From a virus: a stretch of 58,275 bases of DNA. Made by a program: the position numbers and the translations under genes. Shown here one piece after another: positions 35,523-42,839 of the stretch. Position 1 is the first letter of the stretch, and each line of letters starts with the position of its first letter. Location: positions 1-58,275 of IMG/VR virus record IMGVR_UViG_3300042328_000969, one strand, 5' to 3'. Below the pieces are notes generated by a model. That model was not told where the DNA came from. It made no database searches and saw nothing but the letters and a program-made list of their open reading frames with translations.

Positions 35523-35916
35523 AAAGGCAATGAAAGTAAAAGTACCCAAGGCGCTAAAAGTTTCACGCGGTAGACCTAAGATTGATCCGCGCAAAAAATC
35601 AAGACATTATCAATTATCAATACAGGGAGATTTGATTGATTTTCTTGAAAGCGCTGGACTCAAATCAAAATCGGCTTTTGTGAGTTTAGCAATTCGCACA
35701 ATGATGGAGTTCAAAAAATACCGTTCACTGCCTTATGATAAATGCCTTGATTGTGGGTGCGATATGACAGCGCCACTTAACCCCATGGATGGTGCAAAAA
35801 CATACGTTGATGAGGATGGTAAAGTTTTGGATGTTTTTGTTCAATGCGAAGGTTGCGGTGGTCGTGCTGGACATAGGCAATATGATCCACGAAACCATGG
35901 ACTAGAATCAGAATAA
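35509..35916 (+). CDS. Basic zinc-ribbon protein
   Basis: The protein has 135 residues from the ATG at 35509 (GGGGAG ribosome site). The N-terminus is Lys/Arg-rich, followed by QLSIQGDLIDFLESAGLKSKSAFVSLAI, which could be a ribbon-helix-helix-like unit. The C-terminus carries two Cys pairs (CLDCGCD and CEGCGG) expected to bind zinc. It may be a small DNA-binding regulator. It is the last gene before the terminator and origin-like region. Confidence 0.5.
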   Translation: MLFTKKAMKVKVPKALKVSRGRPKIDPRKKSRHYQLSIQGDLIDFLESAGLKSKSAFVSLAIRTMMEFKKYRSLPYDKCLDCGCDMTAPLNPMDGAKTYVDEDGKVLDVFVQCEGCGGRAGHRQYDPRNHGLESE

Positions 35917-35922
35917 AATATT

Positions 35923-35946
35923 AGCCGGTTAATTACCGGCTTTTTT
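35923..35946 (+). terminator. Intrinsic terminator
   Basis: GCCGGT (35924-35929) pairs with ACCGGC (35935-35940) over a 5-nt loop, followed by T6. It ends the first early transcription unit. Confidence 0.85.
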
Positions 35947-35947
35947 G

Positions 35948-36207
35948 TCTGCGACAAAGCGACACAGTGGACATAGTTTTTTCTATTTATATATTTTTTA
36001 TAAATCAATTCATTTTACCTATATTTTTATTAAATATTTCTCATAACCATTATTACTAAAACTATGTCTACTATGTCGCAGAGAGTATAGGAATATAGAG
36101 TTTATAAGGGTTTGAAGGTGCGACATAGTAATTTTTAAACTCTGTCGCAAATACATAGTTACTTTGTCGCAAAGAAAATTTAGCATTTTTTCTCTGCGAC
36201 ACAGTTT
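35948..36207. other. Iteron-like cluster with AT-rich core; candidate replication origin
   Basis: The word TGCGACA-N-AG(T) and close variants recur about nine times on both strands: 35948, 35959, 35969, 36059(-), 36070(-), 36118, 36137(-), 36161(-) and 36190. Between the clusters lies a very AT-rich tract (35977-36058). The region has no gene, is bordered by converging transcription, and lies directly downstream of the primase-helicase gene. Iterons plus an AT-rich stretch next to a replication gene are typical of origins. Confidence 0.6.
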
Positions 36208-36212
36208 AAATT

Positions 36213-38729
36213 TTAAATTCCGTAATGATCCTTAACTTTCTTGATAACTTCATTCTCGTCTAACGTGCTTCTACGCCAAATCGTGTGTTTTTTCCGCCCT
36301 CCATCGCTTGTCGGTACATCGATTCTCTTGTGAACTTTCTCGTAGCCAATTTGTAAAAGTATTCGAGTCAATGCCGACGTTTTCGGGAGCTTTAAAACTG
36401 AAGGTTCAAACTCCTCAAAATTAAGTTTACCGAGTAGCGTAATATCGACTATGTTTTCGTTAATAACCTCACAGTGGTAATGTGCGATCAAATCTTTCAC
36501 TTCTTCAAATTCATGTGACACAGAATAGCCTATCATCTTTTCACGCGACAAGGTTTTAGGCGCTCGACCTTTCGCTGAAAAGTCTGGACTTATCACCCGA
36601 TTCATAAAGTAATGGCAAAGTGCATCCATCCGTCGATCAGTTTCTAAAAACAGTTTCTCAAAATACCGGTTAGTTTCCTGCTCACCACCAAGCAGTGCAA
36701 ACAAATGTTCCTCCGACTGACAGCGACTATACATAACGCAGTAACGACGATCCCCATTGGTAATCGGCAGCGCATCTTGGTAATTAGTCAAAAGAAAATA
36801 CGACGTGAAATTCGGAACAGTCCGAGAGTTAGAAAACTTTTCTTCAATCTGTATCGTTTCGTTTGTAATATATGGCTTCATCGTATCGATAATCGACCAG
36901 CGGTTATCGCCCGATAGCCGAATCTCCTCGACAATATTCAACACCGACCCATACGCCCAACCGCTAAACGTTCCTTTCGTGAATTGCTTCGGATCGAGTT
37001 GCGTGGCATTACTCCCAAGTATCCCCTGCAATATCTTTGTAAAGTATGTTTTACCGCCACCTTGAGTCCCCTGCAAAAGGACTGCCCAGTTCACTTTACT
37101 GCCAATGTTTTGCACAACGTGACACATCCAGTCCAGCAATATCACCCGCTCTTTTGGCTCAACCAGCGTAAATTCCAAGTGCTTGAGCATCATATCCACA
37201 ACACGCAACCCATCGTCGTCCATCACTTCACATGGCAACACACCGCGTTTCTTATACGAGTTTACATATCGCAGTCCATCGTTATCATTAACGAAAATTC
37301 CATCGTTCTTACTCGCCCAATACATGGTATCGATGACTGTATCCATTTTCCAATCAACCAGCGCCATCGACGATGCTGATCTTTCCGCTGCGACGCACTC
37401 ATCCATGCGATCAAACTCCGCGTTGAACGCTTCGCGCTTGATAGAGTAGCCGTGCTTTAAGTTATGAAACTCCATTGGGCGCTGCACATAAACCCAGTTA
37501 CGCAACCAAGACGGCATCTCCTCAACAACCAAGCCACCTTTCTTTGGTGGGCAAAGCTCACGAACAATAGCCGACTTCGTCATCCCCTCACCTTTACCCC
37601 ACCGGTCATAAATGTCCTGTGCGATTTGCTGACGCTTGGTAAGTGTCACCGCGCTGAGTGGTAATTTACGCAACTTATTGCGCACATCCTCATATGCCCT
37701 GTCATTATCAACCGACAGACCTTCCGACCCAGTGACAAAGATTTCTTTCACCTGCTTCTCGACAATCTCCCCAACACTTACTCCGCTGTCCTTGACCATC
37801 TTAATCACTGTGGCAAACGTCAACGGGCGCACTTTCTTTTCCGTCTTGAATGATTGCCATTTCTTATCAATATCTGCCGCGTTGAACTTATCCGAGTTAG
37901 CAGACCAGTGAAGCCAAAGAAGTTTACCCTCATCCGATCCTCTATATTGATGATGCAATGCCTGCCCGACGGTAATCCACGTCGAGTAATCACCTGCCGA
38001 TTCAACCAGTGCATCGAGATTAGCTTCGACCAGCGCATCGCTGACATCAATTGGCTCATGCGCGAGTGCAAGCGATAGTCCCTGCATATCGTCTGCGTCA
38101 TCATCCGTATCATCTACATCGAATTCAACTGTCAAGTATTCCTTGACAGTTCCCTGCACCAGCTTTTCAACAGGAAAGGCAAGCGCTACCTCTACATCAA
38201 CCTCACTGCCTTCCATCACCATCACAAAAGACGACTCAATCGACTCAGCACTAACACTCGGCATATACATAAACTGAGCAGGCTTAAATGCACTGTCATC
38301 AATAATAAAACTGCTAAACTCCGACGCGAACCAGCGCATCACGGCAACGTATTCCTCCGCGCTGACCTCCCGTGACAATGGCAACACTATACGAAAGCGA
38401 TTAGCGTCATCTGTACTACGCCATGTTGAGTACGCAACCAGCGCAAAGCCTGTCATCTCCAGCTCAAACTCAATCTCTCCTTTAGTCATTGCGCATTCAT
38501 CAACGTCAATGGTCAAAAGCGAACGCCCAAGCAGGTTCTCCGTGTTGCGATGACCACCACTGAACCCACCGCCACAGAACCAGCCTTCCTGCTCTTTGGT
38601 CTTTGCAACTTTGTGCTTACCAAGTACCGTGCAAATTCGCTCCCAACTCACTTCTACATTGCGACAGACAGCACTGTTCTTATCCCCGCGACTTATGCGG
38701 TACGTTTTAGTAGACTCCACCATAAACAA
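36213..38729 (-). CDS. Primase-helicase (DUF5906/D5-like SF3 helicase)
   Basis: This 838-residue replication protein has an N-terminal primase-like region with acidic catalytic candidates (LLTIDVDECAMTKGE, then RFRIVLPLSR). Residues about 240-300 are a PriCT-type domain (YSTWITVGQALHHQYRG). Residues about 560-700 form the helicase with Walker A GTQGGGKTYF, Walker B-like VLNIVEEIRLS and a following FLLTNYQDALPI. The C-terminus is a winged-helix-like tail. It transcribes against the neighbouring early genes, and its base composition is visibly more GC-rich than theirs. It is expected to prime and unwind phage DNA at the adjacent origin-like region. Confidence 0.85.
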   Translation of the reverse strand: MFMVESTKTYRISRGDKNSAVCRNVEVSWERICTVLGKHKVAKTKEQEGWFCGGGFSGGHRNTENLLGRSLLTIDVDECAMTKGEIEFELEMTGFALVAYSTWRSTDDANRFRIVLPLSREVSAEEYVAVMRWFASEFSSFIIDDSAFKPAQFMYMPSVSAESIESSFVMVMEGSEVDVEVALAFPVEKLVQGTVKEYLTVEFDVDDTDDDADDMQGLSLALAHEPIDVSDALVEANLDALVESAGDYSTWITVGQALHHQYRGSDEGKLLWLHWSANSDKFNAADIDKKWQSFKTEKKVRPLTFATVIKMVKDSGVSVGEIVEKQVKEIFVTGSEGLSVDNDRAYEDVRNKLRKLPLSAVTLTKRQQIAQDIYDRWGKGEGMTKSAIVRELCPPKKGGLVVEEMPSWLRNWVYVQRPMEFHNLKHGYSIKREAFNAEFDRMDECVAAERSASSMALVDWKMDTVIDTMYWASKNDGIFVNDNDGLRYVNSYKKRGVLPCEVMDDDGLRVVDMMLKHLEFTLVEPKERVILLDWMCHVVQNIGSKVNWAVLLQGTQGGGKTYFTKILQGILGSNATQLDPKQFTKGTFSGWAYGSVLNIVEEIRLSGDNRWSIIDTMKPYITNETIQIEEKFSNSRTVPNFTSYFLLTNYQDALPITNGDRRYCVMYSRCQSEEHLFALLGGEQETNRYFEKLFLETDRRMDALCHYFMNRVISPDFSAKGRAPKTLSREKMIGYSVSHEFEEVKDLIAHYHCEVINENIVDITLLGKLNFEEFEPSVLKLPKTSALTRILLQIGYEKVHKRIDVPTSDGGRKKHTIWRRSTLDENEVIKKVKDHYGI

Positions 38730-38735
38730 TCCTCG

Positions 38736-38954
38736 TTATCTTTTAATTATTGGTAAATCAACCGCCTTAATTGCCCCATCGGTTAATTGCTCAACCTGTA
38801 TCGCCCTGTTTGCCGGTATCTTTCCTTCAGTTACCCAATACGACACCGCTGCTTTAGTCACACCCAACTTCTTTGCTAACACAACCTGCTCACCACCAAA
38901 CCACTGCACCACATCATCAACGGTCACACCGTCATAAAATTCTTCATTTTCCAT
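38736..38954 (-). CDS. YdaS/Cro-like helix-turn-helix repressor
   Basis: The protein has 72 residues from the ATG at 38954, supported by AAAGAG at suitable spacing; a longer frame upstream has poor composition. The helix-turn-helix reads VVQWFGGEQVVLAKKLGVTKAAVSYWVTEGKIPANRAIQVEQLTDG, which is the YdaS/Cro pattern. It is divergent from the early operon starting at 39019, so it likely represses one or both promoters in the 64-base gap. Confidence 0.75.
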   Translation of the reverse strand: MENEEFYDGVTVDDVVQWFGGEQVVLAKKLGVTKAAVSYWVTEGKIPANRAIQVEQLTDGAIKAVDLPIIKR

Positions 38955-38970
38955 TTGCATCTCTTTGTGA

Positions 38971-38988
38971 GTTAAGTTAAGATTGACT
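38971..38988 (+). promoter_or_regulatory. GTTAAGTT operator-like element, copy 1
   Basis: GTTAAGTTAAGATTGACT lies in the divergent gap beside the Cro-like gene. The same 18 bases with one change (AAGG for AAGA) recur at 47149-47166, and GTTAAGTT occurs on both strands at 41310-41341. I infer an operator or promoter element for the adjacent repressor. Confidence 0.5.
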
Positions 38989-39018
38989 CTCATTTTACAA
39001 CAACAGAGGAAAAACACA

Positions 39019-39693
39019 ATGAATGATTTAACAATACTCACAAACACTCAACTTGGTGAATTCATTTCACTCTCATTAATACATGGCACAAACACCCAGT
39101 TTAGCTATGAGTTATTGCATGAAGTGGCAGAGCGCTTAGTGCAAACGGATGAAATTATCAAATCTGGAATCAGTCACGGCATTCACGAAACGCTAACTAA
39201 GCAATCAACTGCATTCAAATTCAGACTTGAGGATGTTGTCAAAACGCTTGATGAAACGTTAGCGCCTGCAATTATTGAGGATAATAAAGAAACTGTTGAA
39301 AGCATCACTGATATTGAGCATCACGAAGCAATGAACAAAGCGATGAAAGTGGATAGGGATGAAGGCAGAGCAGGATCATCTAGCGCTAAGAAAACAGTTA
39401 TTGAACAATTAGCCGATCAAATAAAACCTAAAGCAGTAAAGAAAAAAGAAAAGCCTGTAGAAGTAGAAGTGGAAGAACTCGCTGAAGAACCTGTTGAAGA
39501 AGTAAAAGAACCCGAACTTCTCATAACATCTAAACTATTAAAAGAAATAGCGCTTGAACTGCGTCAACGTAAAGCCATTTCAAAAGAGCAAATTGTGGAT
39601 AAGTTAACTGAACTAGGTGCGTCTAGCACAATGACTCTTGCGCCTAAACACTATGTTGAATTTTATAACTTCTTGGAGAGCTTCAATGTCTAA
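39019..39693 (+). CDS. Early protein with acidic linker, unknown
   Basis: The protein has 224 residues from the ATG at 39019 (AGAGGA ribosome site). Residues 1-110 are helical. Residues about 125-175 are a Glu/Lys/Val-rich linker (KKEKPVEVEVEELAEEPVEEVKE). The C-terminal 50 residues (ISKEQIVDKLTELGASSTMTLAPKHYVEFYNFLESF) form a small conserved-looking domain. It is the first gene of the main replication operon, followed closely by the DUF1566-like and DUF2800 genes. The function is unknown. Confidence 0.5.
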   Translation: MNDLTILTNTQLGEFISLSLIHGTNTQFSYELLHEVAERLVQTDEIIKSGISHGIHETLTKQSTAFKFRLEDVVKTLDETLAPAIIEDNKETVESITDIEHHEAMNKAMKVDRDEGRAGSSSAKKTVIEQLADQIKPKAVKKKEKPVEVEVEELAEEPVEEVKEPELLITSKLLKEIALELRQRKAISKEQIVDKLTELGASSTMTLAPKHYVEFYNFLESFNV

Positions 39694-40150
39694 TTTAGTA
39701 TTGACTGTAACTGAAAGATATGAACTTTTGGATGTTATATGTGAGATTCGCCCTATTCTCGAATCAGTGACGCATGAGGAAACTAAACGTAAATTATATG
39801 AATTGCAAGGTATGTTGCGATCAAAGGTTGCGTGTTCAGTAGACACTGAAAAGTATGTAAAAGATTTAGATTTTTATATTGGCGAAGAATATTGTGGCGA
39901 TTGGCATGCCGCTATGATAAACGAAGAAGATGGATGGGAAATTCCGACTATTGATGATTTAATAAAAATAAGTGAATGTATTGATAATCCACTTATGTAC
40001 ACGGCTGATGAACTTTACTGGTCAAATGAATCTCATTGTAAAACAAAGGCAACCTGCTACTTTTTTTATAATGATGACATTGTAACTGTATCTAAAAAAC
40101 ACGCTCATTATTATTTTTATATTTCGCGCAAAGGTGAGAAAAATGACTAA
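39686..40150 (+). CDS. DUF1566-like small protein
   Basis: The protein has 154 residues from the ATG at 39686 with TTGGAGAG upstream. The C-terminal part (GWEIPTIDDLIKISECI, then YWSNESHCK and ISRKGEK) resembles the Lcl/DUF1566 fold, seen in diverse phage and bacterial proteins and related to the formylglycine-enzyme/C-type lectin fold. The N-terminus is helical. The role is unknown. It overlaps both neighbours and so is coupled in translation. Confidence 0.45.
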   Translation: MSNLVLTVTERYELLDVICEIRPILESVTHEETKRKLYELQGMLRSKVACSVDTEKYVKDLDFYIGEEYCGDWHAAMINEEDGWEIPTIDDLIKISECIDNPLMYTADELYWSNESHCKTKATCYFFYNDDIVTVSKKHAHYYFYISRKGEKND

Positions 40151-41288
40151 CGAAGAACAACCTAAACACTCTTTACTGAGCGCAAGTGGTAGTGCTACTT
40201 GGCTATATTGCTCCGGTAGCGTCGCAGCGCAAAAGCCTTACAAAGAATCCCGTAGCGCATTTGCGGACGAAGGCACGGCAGCGCATGAGCTTGCAGAGAT
40301 ATGCTTGAAAGGTGATCTCAATCCGTTTGATTTTGAAGGTAAGCAATTGCCCGAAACGAACTGGATAACAGTAGATAAAACCATGTGCCACCATGTAAAT
40401 GATTACATGGATTTCATTGCAGAACACAAAGGTCATAAAATCTATGAGCAGAAACTCGACTACAGCGAGTACGCGCAGGACGGGTTTGGTACAGCCGATT
40501 GCATCATTCTAAATGACGATAACGTAACGATTATCGACTTGAAGTACGGTAAAGGCGTAAAAGTCTATGCTGATACTACGCAAACTAAAATCTACGCGCT
40601 AGGAGTCTATAGCGAGTTCGGTATGCTCGAAGATATCAAGACCATCACAATGATTATCTACCAACCGCGACTAGACCATATCGATGAATTGACAATAAGC
40701 ATTGAGGAGTTACTAGCATTTGGTGAGTGGGTAAAAGAGCGAGCAGAATTGGCTATGCAGGAAAACCCCCCGCTGACTGCTGGTGAGAAGCAGTGTCAAT
40801 GGTGTAAACACAAAGCACGATGCCCAGAGCTTATGCGCTACACAGAAAATGCCATTCAAAACGAGTTTGGTTTTTTCGACGAACTACCCAGTGTAAACAG
40901 GTTATCCGACGCAGAGCTTAACCTTGCACTGAGTAGCGCAACACTGATTAAATCTTGGCTAAATGCCATTGAAGAACACGTCAGAGAGCGCTTAGAATCG
41001 GGCAATGGCTTTACCGGCTACAAACTTGTCGAAGGTCGTAGTTCACGCGATTGGGCAAATATTGATGAGGCAGAAAGTGCGTTACGAATTGACCATACAG
41101 ACGAGGAACTTTACGAAATGAATTTTATCTCTGTAGCTAAATTCGAGAAGTTGGTAGGCAAGAAAAACATAAAAGACTTTGAAAATCTGATAGTTAAAAA
41201 ATCGGGTAAACCAACCGTTGTGCCAGAAAGTGACCCCAGAAAATCGTTGTCAGTTTCTGCAAATGATTTTTCTGAATTTGACGATTGA
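40143..41288 (+). CDS. DUF2800 PD-(D/E)XK exonuclease with Fe-S-type cysteines
   Basis: The protein has 381 residues. Residues about 10-50 (LLSASGSATWLYCSGSV, DEGTAAHELAEICL) are typical of DUF2800. The catalytic core is GTADCIIL and VTIIDLKYGKG (Asp and D-L-K). CQWCKHKARC near residue 220, with an early Cys, is the four-cysteine Fe-S arrangement of Cas4/RecB-like nucleases. I chose the ATG at 40143; a GTG three codons earlier is also possible. It sits before the DUF2815 gene as in many phages and probably supports recombination or end processing. Confidence 0.85.
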   Translation: MTNEEQPKHSLLSASGSATWLYCSGSVAAQKPYKESRSAFADEGTAAHELAEICLKGDLNPFDFEGKQLPETNWITVDKTMCHHVNDYMDFIAEHKGHKIYEQKLDYSEYAQDGFGTADCIILNDDNVTIIDLKYGKGVKVYADTTQTKIYALGVYSEFGMLEDIKTITMIIYQPRLDHIDELTISIEELLAFGEWVKERAELAMQENPPLTAGEKQCQWCKHKARCPELMRYTENAIQNEFGFFDELPSVNRLSDAELNLALSSATLIKSWLNAIEEHVRERLESGNGFTGYKLVEGRSSRDWANIDEAESALRIDHTDEELYEMNFISVAKFEKLVGKKNIKDFENLIVKKSGKPTVVPESDPRKSLSVSANDFSEFDD

Positions 41289-41309
41289 CAGATGCACTAA
41301 ATCAATCTA

Positions 41310-41393
41310 AACTTAACTCAACTTATCTCTCCGGTTAAGTTAAAACGAGGATGGGAAATCACTTAATAGGCGATTTATCAATACCCCATCCTC
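41310..41393 (+). promoter_or_regulatory. Operator-like inverted repeat and nested leader hairpin
   Basis: AACTTAAC (41310-41317) and GTTAAGTT (41334-41341) form an inverted repeat of the operator word. Directly after, GAGGATGGG (41347-41355) pairs with CCCATCCTC (41385-41393), and inside it AAATC (41356-41360) pairs with GATTT (41372-41376). This nested hairpin is in the leader of the DUF2815 gene and may set its expression. Confidence 0.55.
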
Positions 41394-41447
41394 ACCTAAA
41401 TCCCATATACCCATAATCCCATATAGCCATAAGGCAGGAAGGTCAAA

Positions 41448-41972
41448 ATGTCAGATACACAAATTAAATTAGGTGATGTTCGTTTAAGTTTTCCATCTTT
41501 GTTTCGCAAAGCGGTTTTCGATAATGTTGAAACCAAATTCGAAGCAAATTTTTTGATGGAAAAAAACAGCAAAAACCATAAAATTACCCAAGCCGCAATT
41601 GATAAATTTATTGCGCAAACATTTCCCAACGGTGCGCCCAAAAACCTAGTTATCACTTGTTTTCAAGATGGGGATAAAAAAGGCATTGAAGGGTATGATG
41701 ACATGATGTCGCTTAAAGGCACATCAAATAAACGCATTCCAGTATTCGATAAAGACCGCTCACCTATTACAGAAGAAGATAACAAGGTGTATGCTGGGTG
41801 CTATGTAAACGCCATTTTTGACTTCTGGTATTCAAGTCATAAAAGAGGCGGTAACCAAATTCTATGTAATCTCCTTGGTGTTCAATTCAAGAGAGATGGC
41901 GATCCATTCTCTGATGCTAAAGTCGCAAGCGCTGATTTCTTTGACGACGAATCAGAAGAAGATGATTTCTAA
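41448..41972 (+). CDS. DUF2815 single-strand-binding-like protein
   Basis: The protein has 174 residues with the DUF2815 pattern: KLGDVRLSFPSLFRKAVFDN near the N-terminus, then NKVYAGCYVNAIFDFWYSSHKRGGN, and an acidic tail DDESEEDDF ending in Phe. The tail is like that of bacterial SSB, which recruits partner enzymes. The protein is predicted to coat single-stranded DNA during phage replication. It has a clear AGGAAGG ribosome site and follows the nested hairpin. Confidence 0.85.
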   Translation: MSDTQIKLGDVRLSFPSLFRKAVFDNVETKFEANFLMEKNSKNHKITQAAIDKFIAQTFPNGAPKNLVITCFQDGDKKGIEGYDDMMSLKGTSNKRIPVFDKDRSPITEEDNKVYAGCYVNAIFDFWYSSHKRGGNQILCNLLGVQFKRDGDPFSDAKVASADFFDDESEEDDF

Positions 41973-41984
41973 ATACTCTGTGTC

Positions 41985-42817
41985 CTCAGTGTGGTGAAAA
42001 GACGATTGGATTAACATCGTAAAAGTTAATTGACAGCTTGGAAAGACAAGCACTATCAATAATCAACTTTACGAAGAATTGACAACCTTGGCTGGCAAGA
42101 ATCCAAACGTGAACCAGATATAAAGGATTGGCGATGTTGGAATCGACCAATCGGGTTGGCTCAAGACGCAGGTAGAATACGGTGTACAACGTATCGAAAT
42201 GTATAAGTAAGAGAGTTGATTATTGATAGTACGCGCACAGCGCACCTGTAATGGCCAGACGCTCAGAAATAGGAGACTTGGGATCGCTTGAAAGTACAGC
42301 GACGAATACTGAGATTACTATTGTGACAGCTTGGAAAGACAAGCACTATCACTAAAAGCATTGCTTGTAGCGTACCGCAATTCGCAACCTTGCAGCCTTT
42401 AATATCGGTAAAGCGCACTAGCTACGCGCTCGATTCGGGTTGAGATTACCGGTGACGGTAATTCACTAACTACATAGGGAAGATTAGAACTGATTGTAGT
42501 GGGGTAGTAAACAGTGCTTTTAGTGATAGTTAAACTGATTATTTAGCTATTGGCTTTTGTTGAATGTTTTAAGCACACTATATTTCGAGTGTATAGTGTG
42601 TTGCATTAAATCCTAGACACGCATATTGGCGTATGCGTGTCGCCTAATTGAGTTTTTAAAAGTAAGTTTGCGGGTGTCCTCATAGACCCAAAAAAGGTAT
42701 GAGTCAGTAGCTTTATATGTTCACTCTTATAAAATCAAGCAAACTTACTTTTAAAACCTCAAGCTCCACCTAAAGACCTCACCGACAATTTGTTACTCCA
42801 GATTGTCGGTTTTTTTA
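41985..42817 (+). ncRNA. Large ornate structured noncoding RNA (candidate GOLLD/ROOL-like or new class)
   Basis: The 867-base gap between DUF2815 and polymerase has no supported gene but is dense in helices. GCTTG-GAAAGA-CAAGC occurs at 42034-42050 and 42327-42344. Each copy is followed by a long-range helix: ACTATCAATAATCAACT (42052-42068) with 42214-42230, 17 perfect pairs; ACTATCACTAAAAGCA (42345-42360) with 42515-42530, 16 pairs. Others are: 42126-42135 with 42142-42152; 42445-42451 with 42456-42462 (GNRA loop GTGA); 42574-42582 with 42592-42600; 42616-42625 with 42632-42641; 42654-42671 with 42739-42756 (18 pairs). It ends in an intrinsic terminator. Size and phage setting recall GOLLD and ROOL RNAs, but I cannot assign it. 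The exact 5' end is unknown. Confidence 0.8.
42781..42817 (+). terminator. Intrinsic terminator at the 3' end of the ncRNA
   Basis: ACCGACAAT (42781-42789) pairs perfectly with ATTGTCGGT (42802-42810), followed by T7. It separates the RNA from the polymerase gene, so the RNA probably accumulates as its own transcript. Confidence 0.92.
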
Positions 42818-42839
42818 TATTCACAAATAGGACACCCCT

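Noticed and set aside
41986-42189. A 67-codon minus-strand ORF inside the large noncoding region
   Set aside because: It covers bases whose pattern is explained by RNA helices, has no convincing ribosome site and no recognisable protein features.
41973-42839. tRNA genes in the long gap
   Set aside because: No acceptor stem with a T-loop GTTCRANYC and anticodon arm in the correct spacing could be drawn; the helices belong to the larger structure.
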